64,000 nucleotides of DNA from an uncultured Lachnospiraceae bacterium (GTDB lineage Bacteria; Bacillota; Clostridia; Lachnospirales; Lachnospiraceae): assembly GCA_947589305.1 (NCBI GenBank), contig CANQAP010000002.1:124001-188000 (forward strand), given 5' to 3'. The position numbers and the translations under genes are program-made. This document shows positions 35,901 to 45,282 of this stretch, in pieces (position 1 is the stretch's first letter; the number at the start of each line of letters is the position of its first letter). The notes beneath the pieces were generated by a model. It was not told the DNA's origin, did no database searches, and saw only the letters and a program-made list of their open reading frames with translations.

Positions 35901-36305
35901 AAATGGGACGGCGGTTCCGATACATCGTCAGGAAATGACACGCCAGCCGTTAACCCGGATCACAATGCGGCTGACACTTCAAGTGGGGAAGATGATGTTG
36001 CTTCAAAGGTAAGTATCTCTCCGAACACGGGGATAGCGGAGGATGCCGTAAGCGGTGAAGGCAGTATCTCTCCAAACACGGGGATAGCGGAGGATGCCGC
36101 AAGCGATGCAGGCAGTGTCTCTTCAAACGCAGAGATAGCGGATGATATTGTAAGTGATGCAGATGATGTTCCCGCAAATGCAGAGATCAATGAAAATGCC
36201 GGAAAAATCACTACAGTTATACTTCTAATTTTCATTGGAATACTGATTGCCGCTGCTATTTGTTTGATCGTTTTATTTTCAATCAGACATAAAAAGCAGA
36301 AATAA
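32909..36305 (+). CDS. Repeat-rich surface protein, start out of frame by one base
   Basis: ATG 32909 has AGGAGG at the right distance, but its frame stops at 32998 after 29 codons. The long frame to 36305 (over 1100 residues) is offset by one base; removing one A from the A8 tract at 32918-32925 joins them and yields a good signal peptide (KRIKHSVALLAVALITILL). The body has a glycine/asparagine-rich beta-helix part (GGTYDSN, GIGGG repeats), an Asn/Thr-rich part (TNSG, NNGE repeats), an InlB-like B-repeat (YTVTFVCDD to LTLYARW), 17-residue C-terminal repeats, and one membrane helix near the end followed by RHKKQK. There is no LPXTG motif. Probable adhesin or wall-spanning protein; substrate unknown. 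Confidence 0.75.
32918..32925 (+). repeat. A8 homopolymer at the frame break
   Basis: Eight A residues between the start codon and the signal peptide. 7 or 10 A would put the gene in frame, 8 does not. Confidence 0.85.
36012..36188 (+). repeat. 51-bp tandem repeats in the surface-protein tail
   Basis: Units begin at 36012, 36063, 36114 and (degenerate) 36165, coding for 17-residue repeats such as SISPNTGIAEDAVSGEG. The first two copies are nearly identical. Confidence 0.85.
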
Positions 36306-36307
36306 TA

Positions 36308-36354
36308 AATAGATCAGCCGTAATATCGTGTACTATTCTTACGGCTGATCTATT
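36308..36354. terminator. Bidirectional hairpin between surface gene and por operon
   Basis: 16-bp perfect stem AATAGATCAGCCGTAA / TTACGGCTGATCTATT with a 15-base loop. The downstream tail is T-rich on the minus strand (TTTATTATTT), so it likely serves the por transcript; on the plus strand the tail is weak. Confidence 0.7.
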
Positions 36355-36443
36355 AAAATATGTCTTATGTATCGTTTCCGTGGCTTGTTTTGTGATTATG
36401 CAAAAGATACGATAACGCGGGGATTTTTGATTCCCACATGGTA

Positions 36444-37385
36444 CTAATTTCTTGAACAGTTGTATTGCAGAGTCTCCCAACGACGGTTTACTTCCTCTTG
36501 GAACTGTTCGATCAGTTCTGCATTTTCCGGTTTGAAGAGGTGTTTAAAGCGGCTTTGAGACCGCAGAAAATCTTCAATCGGCAGTTTTTTCTTTGGTTCG
36601 TAATTCAAAATCCATTTTCCTTCAATGACTTCGAATAACGGCCAGTAACAGGTTTCTACTGCCATCTTACAGATGTCCATAATATCGCTTGCTTCATATC
36701 CCCAGCCACGCGGACAAGGCGCCATGATGTTCAGAAAAGCGGGACCGGTGGTGTAGATAGCAGTTTCCGCCTTTGTATGGAGATCCTTAAAGTTACCGAG
36801 GAATGTGCTTTGTCCGACATAGGCAACATTGTGTGCGGCGATAATGGCGGCTAAGTCCTTTCGCCCTTGAAGTTTACCGTTTGACTGCGTGCCGACCGGA
36901 GTGGTGGTGGTATCCGCAAACTTTGGTGTTGCAGAGGAGCGTTGGATGCCGGTATTCATATAGGCTCCGTTGTCATAGCAGACGTAGACCAGATCATGTC
37001 CCCGTTCCATAGCGCCGGACAGAGACTGCAGTCCGATATCGTATGTACCGCCGTCACCTCCAAAGGTGATGAATTTGTAAGTGTCATCCAGTTTTCCTTT
37101 TTTCTTAAGAACATGATAAGCCGTTTCGACACCCGAAAGTGTCGCGCCGGCGTTTTCAAATGCGTTATGGATATAGCTGTCCTGCCATGCGGTATAAGGA
37201 TACATGAACGAGGAGACTTCCAAACATCCGGTCGCATTGCCGATCACGGCTTTGTCGCCTTCGTGTAAAGCACGGAGAACGGCACGAACGGCGATCGTTC
37301 CGCCGCAGCCGGCACACATTCTGTGACCGGGAGCGAGACGTTCTGGTTTATTCATTTCTTCTTTGAAATTATATGTTGTAGCCAT
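36444..37385 (-). CDS. porB: 2-oxoacid:ferredoxin oxidoreductase beta subunit
   Basis: 313-residue thiamine-diphosphate subunit. MCAGCGGTIAVRA (start region) supplies the first Fe-S cysteines; GNATGCLEVSS has another. The TPP/Mg motif is GGDGGTYDIGLQSLSGAMER to YDNGAYMNTG. Part of the four-subunit enzyme that takes pyruvate to acetyl-CoA with reduction of ferredoxin. It is the last gene of the minus-strand order C-D-A-B. Pyruvate is the most likely substrate, but related oxoacids are possible. Confidence 0.9.
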   Translation of the reverse strand: MATTYNFKEEMNKPERLAPGHRMCAGCGGTIAVRAVLRALHEGDKAVIGNATGCLEVSSFMYPYTAWQDSYIHNAFENAGATLSGVETAYHVLKKKGKLDDTYKFITFGGDGGTYDIGLQSLSGAMERGHDLVYVCYDNGAYMNTGIQRSSATPKFADTTTTPVGTQSNGKLQGRKDLAAIIAAHNVAYVGQSTFLGNFKDLHTKAETAIYTTGPAFLNIMAPCPRGWGYEASDIMDICKMAVETCYWPLFEVIEGKWILNYEPKKKLPIEDFLRSQSRFKHLFKPENAELIEQFQEEVNRRWETLQYNCSRN

Positions 37386-37397
37386 GTTGCGTCCTCC

Positions 37398-38579
37398 TTA
37401 CTTTCTTAAACCGATGTAATCGTACTGATCGACAACGGTTCCAGTTTCTGCTATTGTTTCCAAACGGGAATAGATATCTTCAAAATCTTCTACCCGAATA
37501 TCCCTGCCGCCCAGACCGTAAATATAATTTACGGATAGTACGTTGGAACGGGCGTTGTAAAGAGCCTGTGATACTTCGGCGCCCAAAGGACCGCCGTTGC
37601 CGCTGAAGCTGTCGCTTCGATCCATGATGGCAACCGATTTGCAGTGCGCCAGTGCCGCAGCGATTTCGACCGCAGGGAACGGACGGAAAACACGGAGCTT
37701 AAGTAAACCGACCTTTTTTCCGTTTGCCCGAAGAGCATCCACCGCATCTTTGCAGGTGCCGGCAGCGGAACCGATGATCAGAACTGCATAGTCGGCATCC
37801 TCTAAGTGATATTCTTCAAAAAATCCATAGTGCCTGCCGGAAATAGCAGCAAATTCTTCTGCAACATCCAAAATCACCTGTCTGGCGTGGTTCATAGCGG
37901 TACGCTGCCCCATCTTCGTTTCCATATAATAATTGGAAACTGCATAAGGACCGACAGCCATCGGTTCTTCCGGATTTAAGAGATAATGTTCCGGCTGATA
38001 TTCGCCGACGAATGCTTTCACCACATCGTCTTCTAACAATTCAATATTTTCAACTGCATGACTGGTAATGAACCCGTCCTGACAGATCATGATCGGCAAC
38101 AGCACGTCTTTGTGTTCGGAAATACGGAATGCCTGAATCATATTGTCGTATGCTTCCTGATTGTTTTCTGCATAGATCTGTAACCAGCCGCTGTCTCTGG
38201 CACCCATACTGTCGGAATGGTCACAGTTGATATTGATCGGACCGGATAAGGCACGGTTGACCAAAGTCAGGGCAAGCGGCAGTCGGTTAGATGCCGCCAC
38301 ATAGAGTTCTTCCCACATTAACGCCATACCGCAGGAAGACGTAGCGGTCAAGGCTCTGGCTCCCGCAGCGGAGGCGCCTACAGTCGCGCTCATGGAACTG
38401 TGTTCGCTTTCTACCGGAATGAATTCCGTATCCATTTGTCCGTTGGCGATATAATTGGCTACATACTGTGGTATTTCAGTGGATGGGGTGATCGGAAAGG
38501 CGGGCATAACGTCAGGATTGATCTGTTTGATCGCAAGAGCGACTGCCTCATTTCCTGATAAACGTTCACGAATTGCCAT
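37398..38579 (-). CDS. porA: 2-oxoacid:ferredoxin oxidoreductase alpha subunit
   Basis: 393-residue subunit that binds the substrate and pyrimidine end of TPP. Typical features are GNEAVALAIKQINPDVMPAFP, FPITPSTEIPQYVAN and ESEHSSMSATVGASAAGARA, the last with the conserved glutamate. RHYGFFEEYH and KLRVFRPFPA belong to the C-terminal domain. Neighbouring por genes are 12 and 1 base away, giving a tight operon. Confidence 0.92.
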   Translation of the reverse strand: MAIRERLSGNEAVALAIKQINPDVMPAFPITPSTEIPQYVANYIANGQMDTEFIPVESEHSSMSATVGASAAGARALTATSSCGMALMWEELYVAASNRLPLALTLVNRALSGPININCDHSDSMGARDSGWLQIYAENNQEAYDNMIQAFRISEHKDVLLPIMICQDGFITSHAVENIELLEDDVVKAFVGEYQPEHYLLNPEEPMAVGPYAVSNYYMETKMGQRTAMNHARQVILDVAEEFAAISGRHYGFFEEYHLEDADYAVLIIGSAAGTCKDAVDALRANGKKVGLLKLRVFRPFPAVEIAAALAHCKSVAIMDRSDSFSGNGGPLGAEVSQALYNARSNVLSVNYIYGLGGRDIRVEDFEDIYSRLETIAETGTVVDQYDYIGLRK

Positions 38580-38580
38580 A

Positions 38581-38886
38581 TTATTGACCCTCCTTCATGG
38601 TAATGGAATCGAACGGACATACTTTGGCGCAGATGCCGCATCCTTTACAGTGGTCATAGTCAAAGTCTGTTCGTTCACAGTTTTTTACCGGAATAGAACT
38701 GTCCGGACATACCGGCACACAGAGCAGGCATTGCTTACATTTGTCTGCATTCCATACCGGTGTCTGGGTTCTCCATTCCCCGGTCTGAAAGGCGACGGAA
38801 GTTCCGGGACCATAGATCTGGTTTCCGGTCGTAATGTCTTGCCATCTGCTGGATTCAGTGATGTTTGAGATATCGGTTATTGCCAT
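38581..38886 (-). CDS. porD: 2-oxoacid:ferredoxin oxidoreductase delta subunit (2x4Fe-4S)
   Basis: 101-residue bacterial-type ferredoxin subunit with two clusters: CKQCLLCVPVCP and CKGCGICAKVCP. It passes electrons from the TPP centre to ferredoxin. Its position between gamma and alpha is the classical gamma-delta-alpha-beta order. Confidence 0.93.
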   Translation of the reverse strand: MAITDISNITESSRWQDITTGNQIYGPGTSVAFQTGEWRTQTPVWNADKCKQCLLCVPVCPDSSIPVKNCERTDFDYDHCKGCGICAKVCPFDSITMKEGQ

Positions 38887-38887
38887 A

Positions 38888-39460
38888 TTACTGTACCTCC
38901 TTGAAAGTCATTTTTAATGCTTCCATATTACCGTGAATGACTTCCGGTTTTTTTGCAAACTTATGCTGGAAAGAAAGTTCCATTTCCCGCAAAAAAGATT
39001 CCGGCTCCATCACTTTGGTAATGGCGACCATGGCGGCAAGCATCGGGGAATTCGGATAGTATTTACCGAGAGTCGCCATTGATATTTTTTTTGCATCGAT
39101 CGTATATACTTTGCCGTTGTAACCTCGCAGATGGGGCAGAATATCGGATTTGGATTTAGTAGTATTGACAACGATCGCACCGTCGGTACGCAGTCCTGCG
39201 GTGACATCAACGGCTTCGAGCAGCGTTTCGTCTACTACAGCGACGTACTGGGGGGTATAGATATTGGAATGAACACGAATCGGGGTGTCACTGATACGGT
39301 TATAAGCTGTGATCGGAGCGCCCATCCGTTCCGGACCATACTCCGGAAAACCCTGAACATACATGCCTGTCTTAAAGGCTACATCAGCCAGTAATAAAGC
39401 GGCTGTCTTGGCACCCTGACCGCCCCGGCCATGCCATCTGATTTCCACTGTTTGACTCAT
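38888..39460 (-). CDS. porC: 2-oxoacid:ferredoxin oxidoreductase gamma subunit
   Basis: 190-residue gamma subunit. The start RWHGRGGQGAKTAALLLADV is the glycine-rich loop of this family, which binds CoA. GFPEYGPERMGAPITAYNR follows. First gene of the operon; AGGAGT lies before its ATG. Confidence 0.92.
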   Translation of the reverse strand: MSQTVEIRWHGRGGQGAKTAALLLADVAFKTGMYVQGFPEYGPERMGAPITAYNRISDTPIRVHSNIYTPQYVAVVDETLLEAVDVTAGLRTDGAIVVNTTKSKSDILPHLRGYNGKVYTIDAKKISMATLGKYYPNSPMLAAMVAITKVMEPESFLREMELSFQHKFAKKPEVIHGNMEALKMTFKEVQ

Positions 39461-39779
39461 GGTGATTACTCCTTTTTTATGTATTTTGACACGTTTTTAC
39501 AAAACGGAACAAAATGATTGATAAAATGATATCTTCATTATTATAGCAGACTTTTTTTATAAGTAAAGCATCCAAATGGATTTTCAGTTATTACCATGCA
39601 CAGATACATGGATGTGATATTGTCTATTAACCAACCTGAACAGTGGGCGGTTTGGCTGATGGGCGGGACAGGCTAAGTTTTGGCTTGATGAACAGAAGAC
39701 CACACATTATAATAGAAAGATAAGAATGATGCTTGTATGAAAAGCTGACGGTTTGCATGTGGAAATGGAGGAACGGATG
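39461..39779. promoter_or_regulatory. Divergent interval between por operon and the YunG-like pair
   Basis: No gene is supported here. On the minus strand TATAAT (read from 39539-39544) with a weak TTTACT-like -35 could start the por operon. On the plus strand TTGATG (39685) and TATAAT (39708) at 17-base spacing would transcribe the small gene at 39780. Confidence 0.55.
39685..39713 (+). promoter_or_regulatory. Promoter of the small gene at 39780
   Basis: TTGATG and TATAAT with a 17-base spacer. Confidence 0.65.
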
Positions 39780-39935
39780 ATGGATCCATTGGATTTGATA
39801 CGAGAAAAATTTTCAGAGGATTGTGCGATCGATACGGTGTTGCATCTGGTCATGGCACATTTTCATTTGTCTGAAGAAGAAGCGCGGGCGAAGATGGATG
39901 AGTATTTTGAGATCGTGGAAGGGATGAATAAATGA
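39780..39935 (+). CDS. Small acidic helical protein
   Basis: 51 residues beginning MDPLDLIREKFSEDCAIDTV; helical and acidic, with HFHLSEEEARAKMDEYFE. GGAGG is 8 bases before this ATG (another ATG directly before it is closer). It overlaps the next gene by 4 bases (ATGA), implying coupled expression. No known family recognised. Confidence 0.6.
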   Translation: MDPLDLIREKFSEDCAIDTVLHLVMAHFHLSEEEARAKMDEYFEIVEGMNK

Positions 39936-40384
39936 AAACGTATAGATTTTATGGATGGGAAACGGCTGTGATCAAAGATGCGCATGGTCTGACACCGAGA
40001 GATTACTACGATATTCTCTCTACGATCTGGTGTGCGGATACCTGCGCGCCAAGGATGCGGGATGCGTGGAGTGCCGAGAATCCGACCCTTGGACAGTGTT
40101 CGATCACAGCGTTTCTGATGCAGGATCTTTTCGGCGGTCAGGTGTACGGCATCTTAAGACCCGGAGGAAACTATCACTGTTTTAATGTAGTAGACGGTTG
40201 TATGTTTGATCTGACCAGCGAGCAGTTTGGAGATGAAAAACTGGATTACAGTGATTGCTCAGAGCAGTTTAAGGAGACGCATTTAAAAAAAGAAGAGAAA
40301 CGGCTGCGATATGAATATCTGCGGAAAGAGCTTCTGAAATATCTGGATGATACTTTTGACCCTTTTCAATCGAATGGCATATAA
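39932..40384 (+). CDS. YunG-like protein
   Basis: 150-residue protein resembling Bacillus YunG: a W-x-A-D-T start, NPTLGQCSITAFLMQDLFGG with a single conserved cysteine, NYHCFNVVDG with histidine, and DLTSEQF. The Cys and His are arranged as in papain-like or transglutaminase-like folds, so an enzymatic role is possible, but none is shown. It is coupled to the small gene upstream. Confidence 0.65.
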   Translation: MKTYRFYGWETAVIKDAHGLTPRDYYDILSTIWCADTCAPRMRDAWSAENPTLGQCSITAFLMQDLFGGQVYGILRPGGNYHCFNVVDGCMFDLTSEQFGDEKLDYSDCSEQFKETHLKKEEKRLRYEYLRKELLKYLDDTFDPFQSNGI

Positions 40385-40572
40385 GGCATATACATCACGC
40401 GATCAAGATAGAACGGTTCTGTGATTTGTATCGTAATATATTTTGCGTAAGATCATCGCTGATTTGTTGCGAGAATGAAAAAAAAATGCTAGGATAGAAA
40501 TAGATTGTCATATTTTGGATAAAATATAAGCAGAAATCGGGGTTTAAGATAAAAGTATAGGAGGAAGATTGC

Positions 40573-43482
40573 ATGAAGCGGTTTGGTGCATACGATTTAT
40601 TAGATCAGGAAGAGATTCCGGAATTGTCGGCGATCGGATATATCTTTCGGCATCGCAAGACGAAGGCGAAGGTAGCAGTTATCAAAAATGACGATACCAA
40701 TAAAGTATTTACGATCGGATTCCGGACACCGCCGAAAGATGATACCGGAATCCCGCATATCATGGAACATTCGGTGCTTTGCGGCTCAAAAAAATTTCCA
40801 GCAAAAGACCCGTTTGTTGAGTTGGCAAAGGGATCATTGAATACATTTTTAAATGCAATGACATATTCGGATAAGACAGTCTATCCGATCGCAAGCTATA
40901 ATGATAAGGATTTTCAAAATCTCATGGATGTCTATTTAGATGCTGTCTTTCATCCGAATATATATACTCATGAAGAGATCTTAAAACAGGAAGGTTGGCA
41001 TTACGAATTAGAGGATCTGGAAGGCGAGCTGACCTATAACGGCGTGGTATATAATGAAATGAAAGGCGTCTATTCGGATCCGAATCAGCAACTGGCGCGT
41101 CTGATTCAGGCATCCTTGCTTCCAAATACGACCTATGCTTTTGAATCGGGCGGCGAGCCGTCAGCGATCCCTCAGTTGACATATGATGCTTTTTTGAAGT
41201 TTCATCAGATGTATTATCATCCGTCAAACAGTTATATCTACTTATATGGTAATATTGATATAGAAGAAAAGCTATCGTTCATCGACAGAGAATATCTGTG
41301 TCATTATGAATATCAAAAGATCGATTCACAGATCCATATGCAGATCGAATATCCGCAGCCGGTGACGGAGACATATGCCTATTCACTGGCAGATTCGGAG
41401 GACCTGCAGGATCAGACGTTCTTATCTTACAATGTGGTCATTGGCACCAGCTTGGATCCGGAATTATATATGGCGTTTCAACTGTTACAATCGGTTTTGC
41501 TGGATATGCCGGGCGCACCGCTGAAGCAGGCATTGATCCGTGCAGGGATCGGTAAAGATATCGAGTCTTCTTATGACAATTCCATCCAGCAGCCTATTTT
41601 CTCGGTTATTGCACATAATGCGAACGAATCGGATCAGGAAAAGTTTATACAGGTGATTCGGGATACCCTGACGGATATCTGTGACAACGGGCTGCCAAAA
41701 AAGGCGATGCAGGCAGCCATTAACCATCTGGAATTCCAACTGAGGGAGTCGGATTTTGGAAGGACGCCGAAAGGTCTAATCTATGGATTAAAGGCATTTG
41801 ACAGTTGGCTCTATGATGAAAGGTCTCCGTTTCTTCATATCAAAGTAAAAGAAACACTGGAATTTATGAAACGAGGATTGGAAAACGGATACTTTGAGCG
41901 TACTATACGGGCATATCTCTTGGATAACCCGCATTGCAGCATTGTGATACTGAAGCCGGAGCGGGGGCGCAATGAACGGATAGAAGCACAGAGAAAAGAA
42001 CAACTCGCTGTCTACAAACATTCGTTGTCGAAACAGGCATTAGAAAAAATCATAGCGGAAACAAAGGCATTAAAAGAATATCAGGCAACCCCGTCTGATG
42101 AAGAGGATTTACGTAAGATACCGCTTTTGGAAATTGCCGATATCGAGCCGAAGATTCAGAAACAGGAAAATGTGACACAGGAACTGTTGGGGATTCCGGT
42201 TGTGGTACACCCGATTTTTACAAATGGGATCGCATATCTGCATTTATGTTTTAAGCTGGATAAATTACCGATCGACTTGCTCCCATATGCGAATCTTTTG
42301 GCAAGGATCATGGGAATGATCGATACAGAACATTATACCTACAATGAATTGGCAAGCGAGATCCGTTTGAAGTCCGGGGGGATTCGTACCAGTTTTGAGA
42401 TCCGCGGTAATTTAGAACCGGATGCCTATCTGCCAACGTTTGATATCAAGGGGAAAATGTTTTATGAACAGATAAACGATACGTTTAAGCTCATGGAAGA
42501 AATGTTACTGCACAGCCGTTTGAAAGATACCGACCGATTACGGGAAATCTTAGAAGAGATCAAGGCGTCCATGAAACCGGAACTGGTAAGTCACGGACAT
42601 TCTACGGCGGCAGCCAGAGCCATGTCCTATGTTTCCAAGGATCATTATGTGAAGGAACGGGCAAAAGGCGTGGATTATTATGAATTTGTGGATTCCATGC
42701 TTCAGGATTTTGATACAAAGAAAGGGGAACTGACCGATCGTTTGAACCGGGTACTGGAAGAAATGCTGCATAAAGAAAATCTGATCATTTCCTATACCGG
42801 TGATAATCAGGTGGAAGAAGCGATCGGTATGAATGTGACCTTGTTCTCCGTGTATCTTTCTACTAGAAAGGTCAATAAACCGGAGGAACATTTGGAACCG
42901 GAAGTGAAAAACGAGGGATTTAAAACCGCCAGTCAGGTACAATATGTGGCGACAGCAGGTAACTATAAAAAATCCGGATTCAAAACCACAGGAGCGTTAC
43001 GGGTATTGGAGACCATTTTTGCATATGACTATTTATGGCTGAATGTCAGAGTACAGGGCGGCGCTTACGGCTGTATGTGCGGATTCAGTGATAACGGTAC
43101 CAGTTACATGACTTCTTACCGGGACCCGAATCTGATGGAGACATATGATATCTATCAGGCGGCGGCAGAGTATGTAGCGAATTTTCAGGCGGATGATCGG
43201 GACATGACGAAGTATATCATCGGAACCATCGGTACGGCTGACATTCCTCTGAACGCTTATGACAGGGGAGAACGTGATTTTAATTTATATCTGGCAGGCA
43301 TCAGTGATGAATACCGTCAGCAGAGAAGAGATGAAATGTTGTCTACTACACAGGCGACGATCCGCGGATTGTCACAACTGGTTCAGTCGGTGGTTTCAGC
43401 CGGAACCATTTGTGCCATTGGAAATGAAAAGAAAATAGAGCGGGAAGCCGAGCATTTTAAGAATATCAGAACGGTATTTTGA
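40573..43482 (+). CDS. M16C family zinc peptidase (presequence protease type)
   Basis: Peptidase of 969 residues with the pitrilysin/insulinase fold in four repeats, as in PreP. The inverted zinc motif is H62-I-M-E65-H66, with the third ligand in VVYNEMKGVYSD (about residue 160). The distal half contains the region RVQGGAYGCMCGF with the usual arginine and tyrosine residues for substrate binding. No signal peptide; it probably degrades peptides in the cytoplasm. Confidence 0.93.
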   Translation: MKRFGAYDLLDQEEIPELSAIGYIFRHRKTKAKVAVIKNDDTNKVFTIGFRTPPKDDTGIPHIMEHSVLCGSKKFPAKDPFVELAKGSLNTFLNAMTYSDKTVYPIASYNDKDFQNLMDVYLDAVFHPNIYTHEEILKQEGWHYELEDLEGELTYNGVVYNEMKGVYSDPNQQLARLIQASLLPNTTYAFESGGEPSAIPQLTYDAFLKFHQMYYHPSNSYIYLYGNIDIEEKLSFIDREYLCHYEYQKIDSQIHMQIEYPQPVTETYAYSLADSEDLQDQTFLSYNVVIGTSLDPELYMAFQLLQSVLLDMPGAPLKQALIRAGIGKDIESSYDNSIQQPIFSVIAHNANESDQEKFIQVIRDTLTDICDNGLPKKAMQAAINHLEFQLRESDFGRTPKGLIYGLKAFDSWLYDERSPFLHIKVKETLEFMKRGLENGYFERTIRAYLLDNPHCSIVILKPERGRNERIEAQRKEQLAVYKHSLSKQALEKIIAETKALKEYQATPSDEEDLRKIPLLEIADIEPKIQKQENVTQELLGIPVVVHPIFTNGIAYLHLCFKLDKLPIDLLPYANLLARIMGMIDTEHYTYNELASEIRLKSGGIRTSFEIRGNLEPDAYLPTFDIKGKMFYEQINDTFKLMEEMLLHSRLKDTDRLREILEEIKASMKPELVSHGHSTAAARAMSYVSKDHYVKERAKGVDYYEFVDSMLQDFDTKKGELTDRLNRVLEEMLHKENLIISYTGDNQVEEAIGMNVTLFSVYLSTRKVNKPEEHLEPEVKNEGFKTASQVQYVATAGNYKKSGFKTTGALRVLETIFAYDYLWLNVRVQGGAYGCMCGFSDNGTSYMTSYRDPNLMETYDIYQAAAEYVANFQADDRDMTKYIIGTIGTADIPLNAYDRGERDFNLYLAGISDEYRQQRRDEMLSTTQATIRGLSQLVQSVVSAGTICAIGNEKKIEREAEHFKNIRTVF

Positions 43483-43502
43483 TCGGCGGGCAAACGGAAT
43501 CA

Positions 43503-43546
43503 AAATCCCCTTTCTTCCGGAGAGAATTCTCCGGAAAAGGGGATTT
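43503..43546 (+). terminator. Long hairpin before era
   Basis: Nearly perfect stem AAATCCCCTTT-c-TTCCGGAGA / TCTCCGGAA-AAGGGGATTT with a 4-base loop, 10 bases before the era ribosome binding site. The T run is short, so it may attenuate or stabilise mRNA instead of stopping all transcripts. Confidence 0.6.
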
Positions 43547-43566
43547 CAAAATGAAGGAGAGTACGT

Positions 43567-44469
43567 ATGAAAGACACGTTTAAGTCGGGGTTCGTTACGA
43601 TCATCGGCAGACCAAATGTGGGAAAATCAACGTTAATGAATCATTTGATCGGACAAAAAATTGCAATCACAAGCAATAAAGCTCAGACGACAAGAAACAG
43701 AATCCAGACGGTATATACCTGCGAGGAAGGGCAGATTATTTTTTTAGATACGCCGGGCATTAACCGTGCAAAGAATAAACTGGGAGAATATATGCTGCAT
43801 GCAGTGAATTCCGCATTGTCCGAAATGGATGTGGTCTTATGGCTGGTGGAACCTACAACGTATATTGGAAAGGGCGAACGGGCAATCATCGAGCGGCTGA
43901 AAAACATACATACGCCGGTGCTGTTGATCATAAATAAAATTGATACGGTGAAACAAGAGGCGGTACGGCAGGCAGTGGAAGCGTATCGAAAGGAGTATGA
44001 GTTTGATGCGATCATTCCGGTATCAGCTTTGCGGGATCGCAATACCCAAGAGGTGATACGGACGATTTTGGCATATCTGCCGGAAGGTCCGCAATATTAT
44101 CATGAAGATACTATTACCGATCAGCCGGAGCGACAGATCGTCGCGGAGATCATTCGGGAAAAGGCACTGCGTTGTTTGGATCATGAAATTCCGCATGGGA
44201 TCGCAGTGGTGATCGATGCGATGAAAGACCGACCGGCAGGGAATATCGTGGATATTGACGCAACGATCATTTGCGAGAAAGATTCCCACAAGGGCATTAT
44301 TATCGGCAAGCAGGGAAATATGCTGAAAAAAATAGGCACGCAGGCACGTATGGATATGGAAAAATTACTGGATACCAAAGTAAATCTGAAATTATGGGTC
44401 AAGATCAAGAAGGATTGGCGTGACAGTGATTACCTGATCAAGAATTTCGGGTTTGAACAAAGAGAGTAG
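43567..44469 (+). CDS. era: GTPase Era
   Basis: Ribosome assembly GTPase of 300 residues. G1 GRPNVGKSTLMN, G2 AQTTRNRI, G3 DTPGINRAK and G4 NKID are present, with a C-terminal KH RNA-binding domain (KGIIIGKQGNMLKKIG). It binds 16S rRNA 3' end. recO follows 12 bases later in the same direction, a common pairing. Confidence 0.96.
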   Translation: MKDTFKSGFVTIIGRPNVGKSTLMNHLIGQKIAITSNKAQTTRNRIQTVYTCEEGQIIFLDTPGINRAKNKLGEYMLHAVNSALSEMDVVLWLVEPTTYIGKGERAIIERLKNIHTPVLLIINKIDTVKQEAVRQAVEAYRKEYEFDAIIPVSALRDRNTQEVIRTILAYLPEGPQYYHEDTITDQPERQIVAEIIREKALRCLDHEIPHGIAVVIDAMKDRPAGNIVDIDATIICEKDSHKGIIIGKQGNMLKKIGTQARMDMEKLLDTKVNLKLWVKIKKDWRDSDYLIKNFGFEQRE

Positions 44470-44481
44470 GACGGTGAGAGC

Positions 44482-45237
44482 ATGCAGATAGAAGTAACCG
44501 GAATGATATTAATGACGACGCAGGTTGGGGATTATGACCGCCGACTGGTCATCCTGACAAGGGAACGGGGAAAACTGTCTGCTTTTGCAAGAGGCGCCAG
44601 AAGGACGGGTAATGCTCTGACCGCCGCCTGCCAGCCGTTTACCTATGGGACGTTTACGCTGTTTGTCGGAAAAGATGCCTATCGTGTACAAAATGCGGAG
44701 ATCAAGAATTATTTTGAAGAGATCAAAACGGATTTGGACTGTATCACTTATGCGACGTATTTTTGCGAATTGGCGGATTATCTGACACATGAAAACTCGG
44801 ATGACAGCGAGCAGTTAAAACTGTTATATATGACGCTGCGTGCCTTGGGGAAAAAACAGGTTCCGGAATCTTTGATCCGGCGGATATATGAAATTCGGGC
44901 GTTGGCATTAGACGGAGAAGAAATTCAGGCATTTGCCTGCGTGAAATGTGGTAATCAGGGAACCGGATATGTATTTCGGGCAAGACAGGGAGGATTGCTT
45001 TGCGTGGATCATTGTGAGATCGATTATGATATCGGGGAACTGCTGAATCCGTCTACCGTATATGCGCTGCAATTTATGTTAAGCACACCGATCGAAAAAC
45101 TGTATTCTTTCCGCGTTTCACAGGAGGTACAGGAAGAAATCAATCAGATCAGCGATGCGTTTATGGAAGAATATGTGGATCGGAAATTCAAATCCGTGGA
45201 ATTTCTTGATTCTCTGTCTTGCAATCTGAACGATTAG
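44482..45237 (+). CDS. recO: DNA repair protein RecO
   Basis: 251 residues. An N-terminal OB fold (VTGMILMTTQVGDYDRRLVI) that helps RecA loading, a helical middle, and a zinc-binding region (FACVKCGNQG, with LLCVDHCEID) in the C-terminal half. It forms an operon with era. Confidence 0.93.
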   Translation: MQIEVTGMILMTTQVGDYDRRLVILTRERGKLSAFARGARRTGNALTAACQPFTYGTFTLFVGKDAYRVQNAEIKNYFEEIKTDLDCITYATYFCELADYLTHENSDDSEQLKLLYMTLRALGKKQVPESLIRRIYEIRALALDGEEIQAFACVKCGNQGTGYVFRARQGGLLCVDHCEIDYDIGELLNPSTVYALQFMLSTPIEKLYSFRVSQEVQEEINQISDAFMEEYVDRKFKSVEFLDSLSCNLND

Positions 45238-45282
45238 AAGTTACAATAATTAAGTTATTAGTATGATAGGAGGGCATGGATC

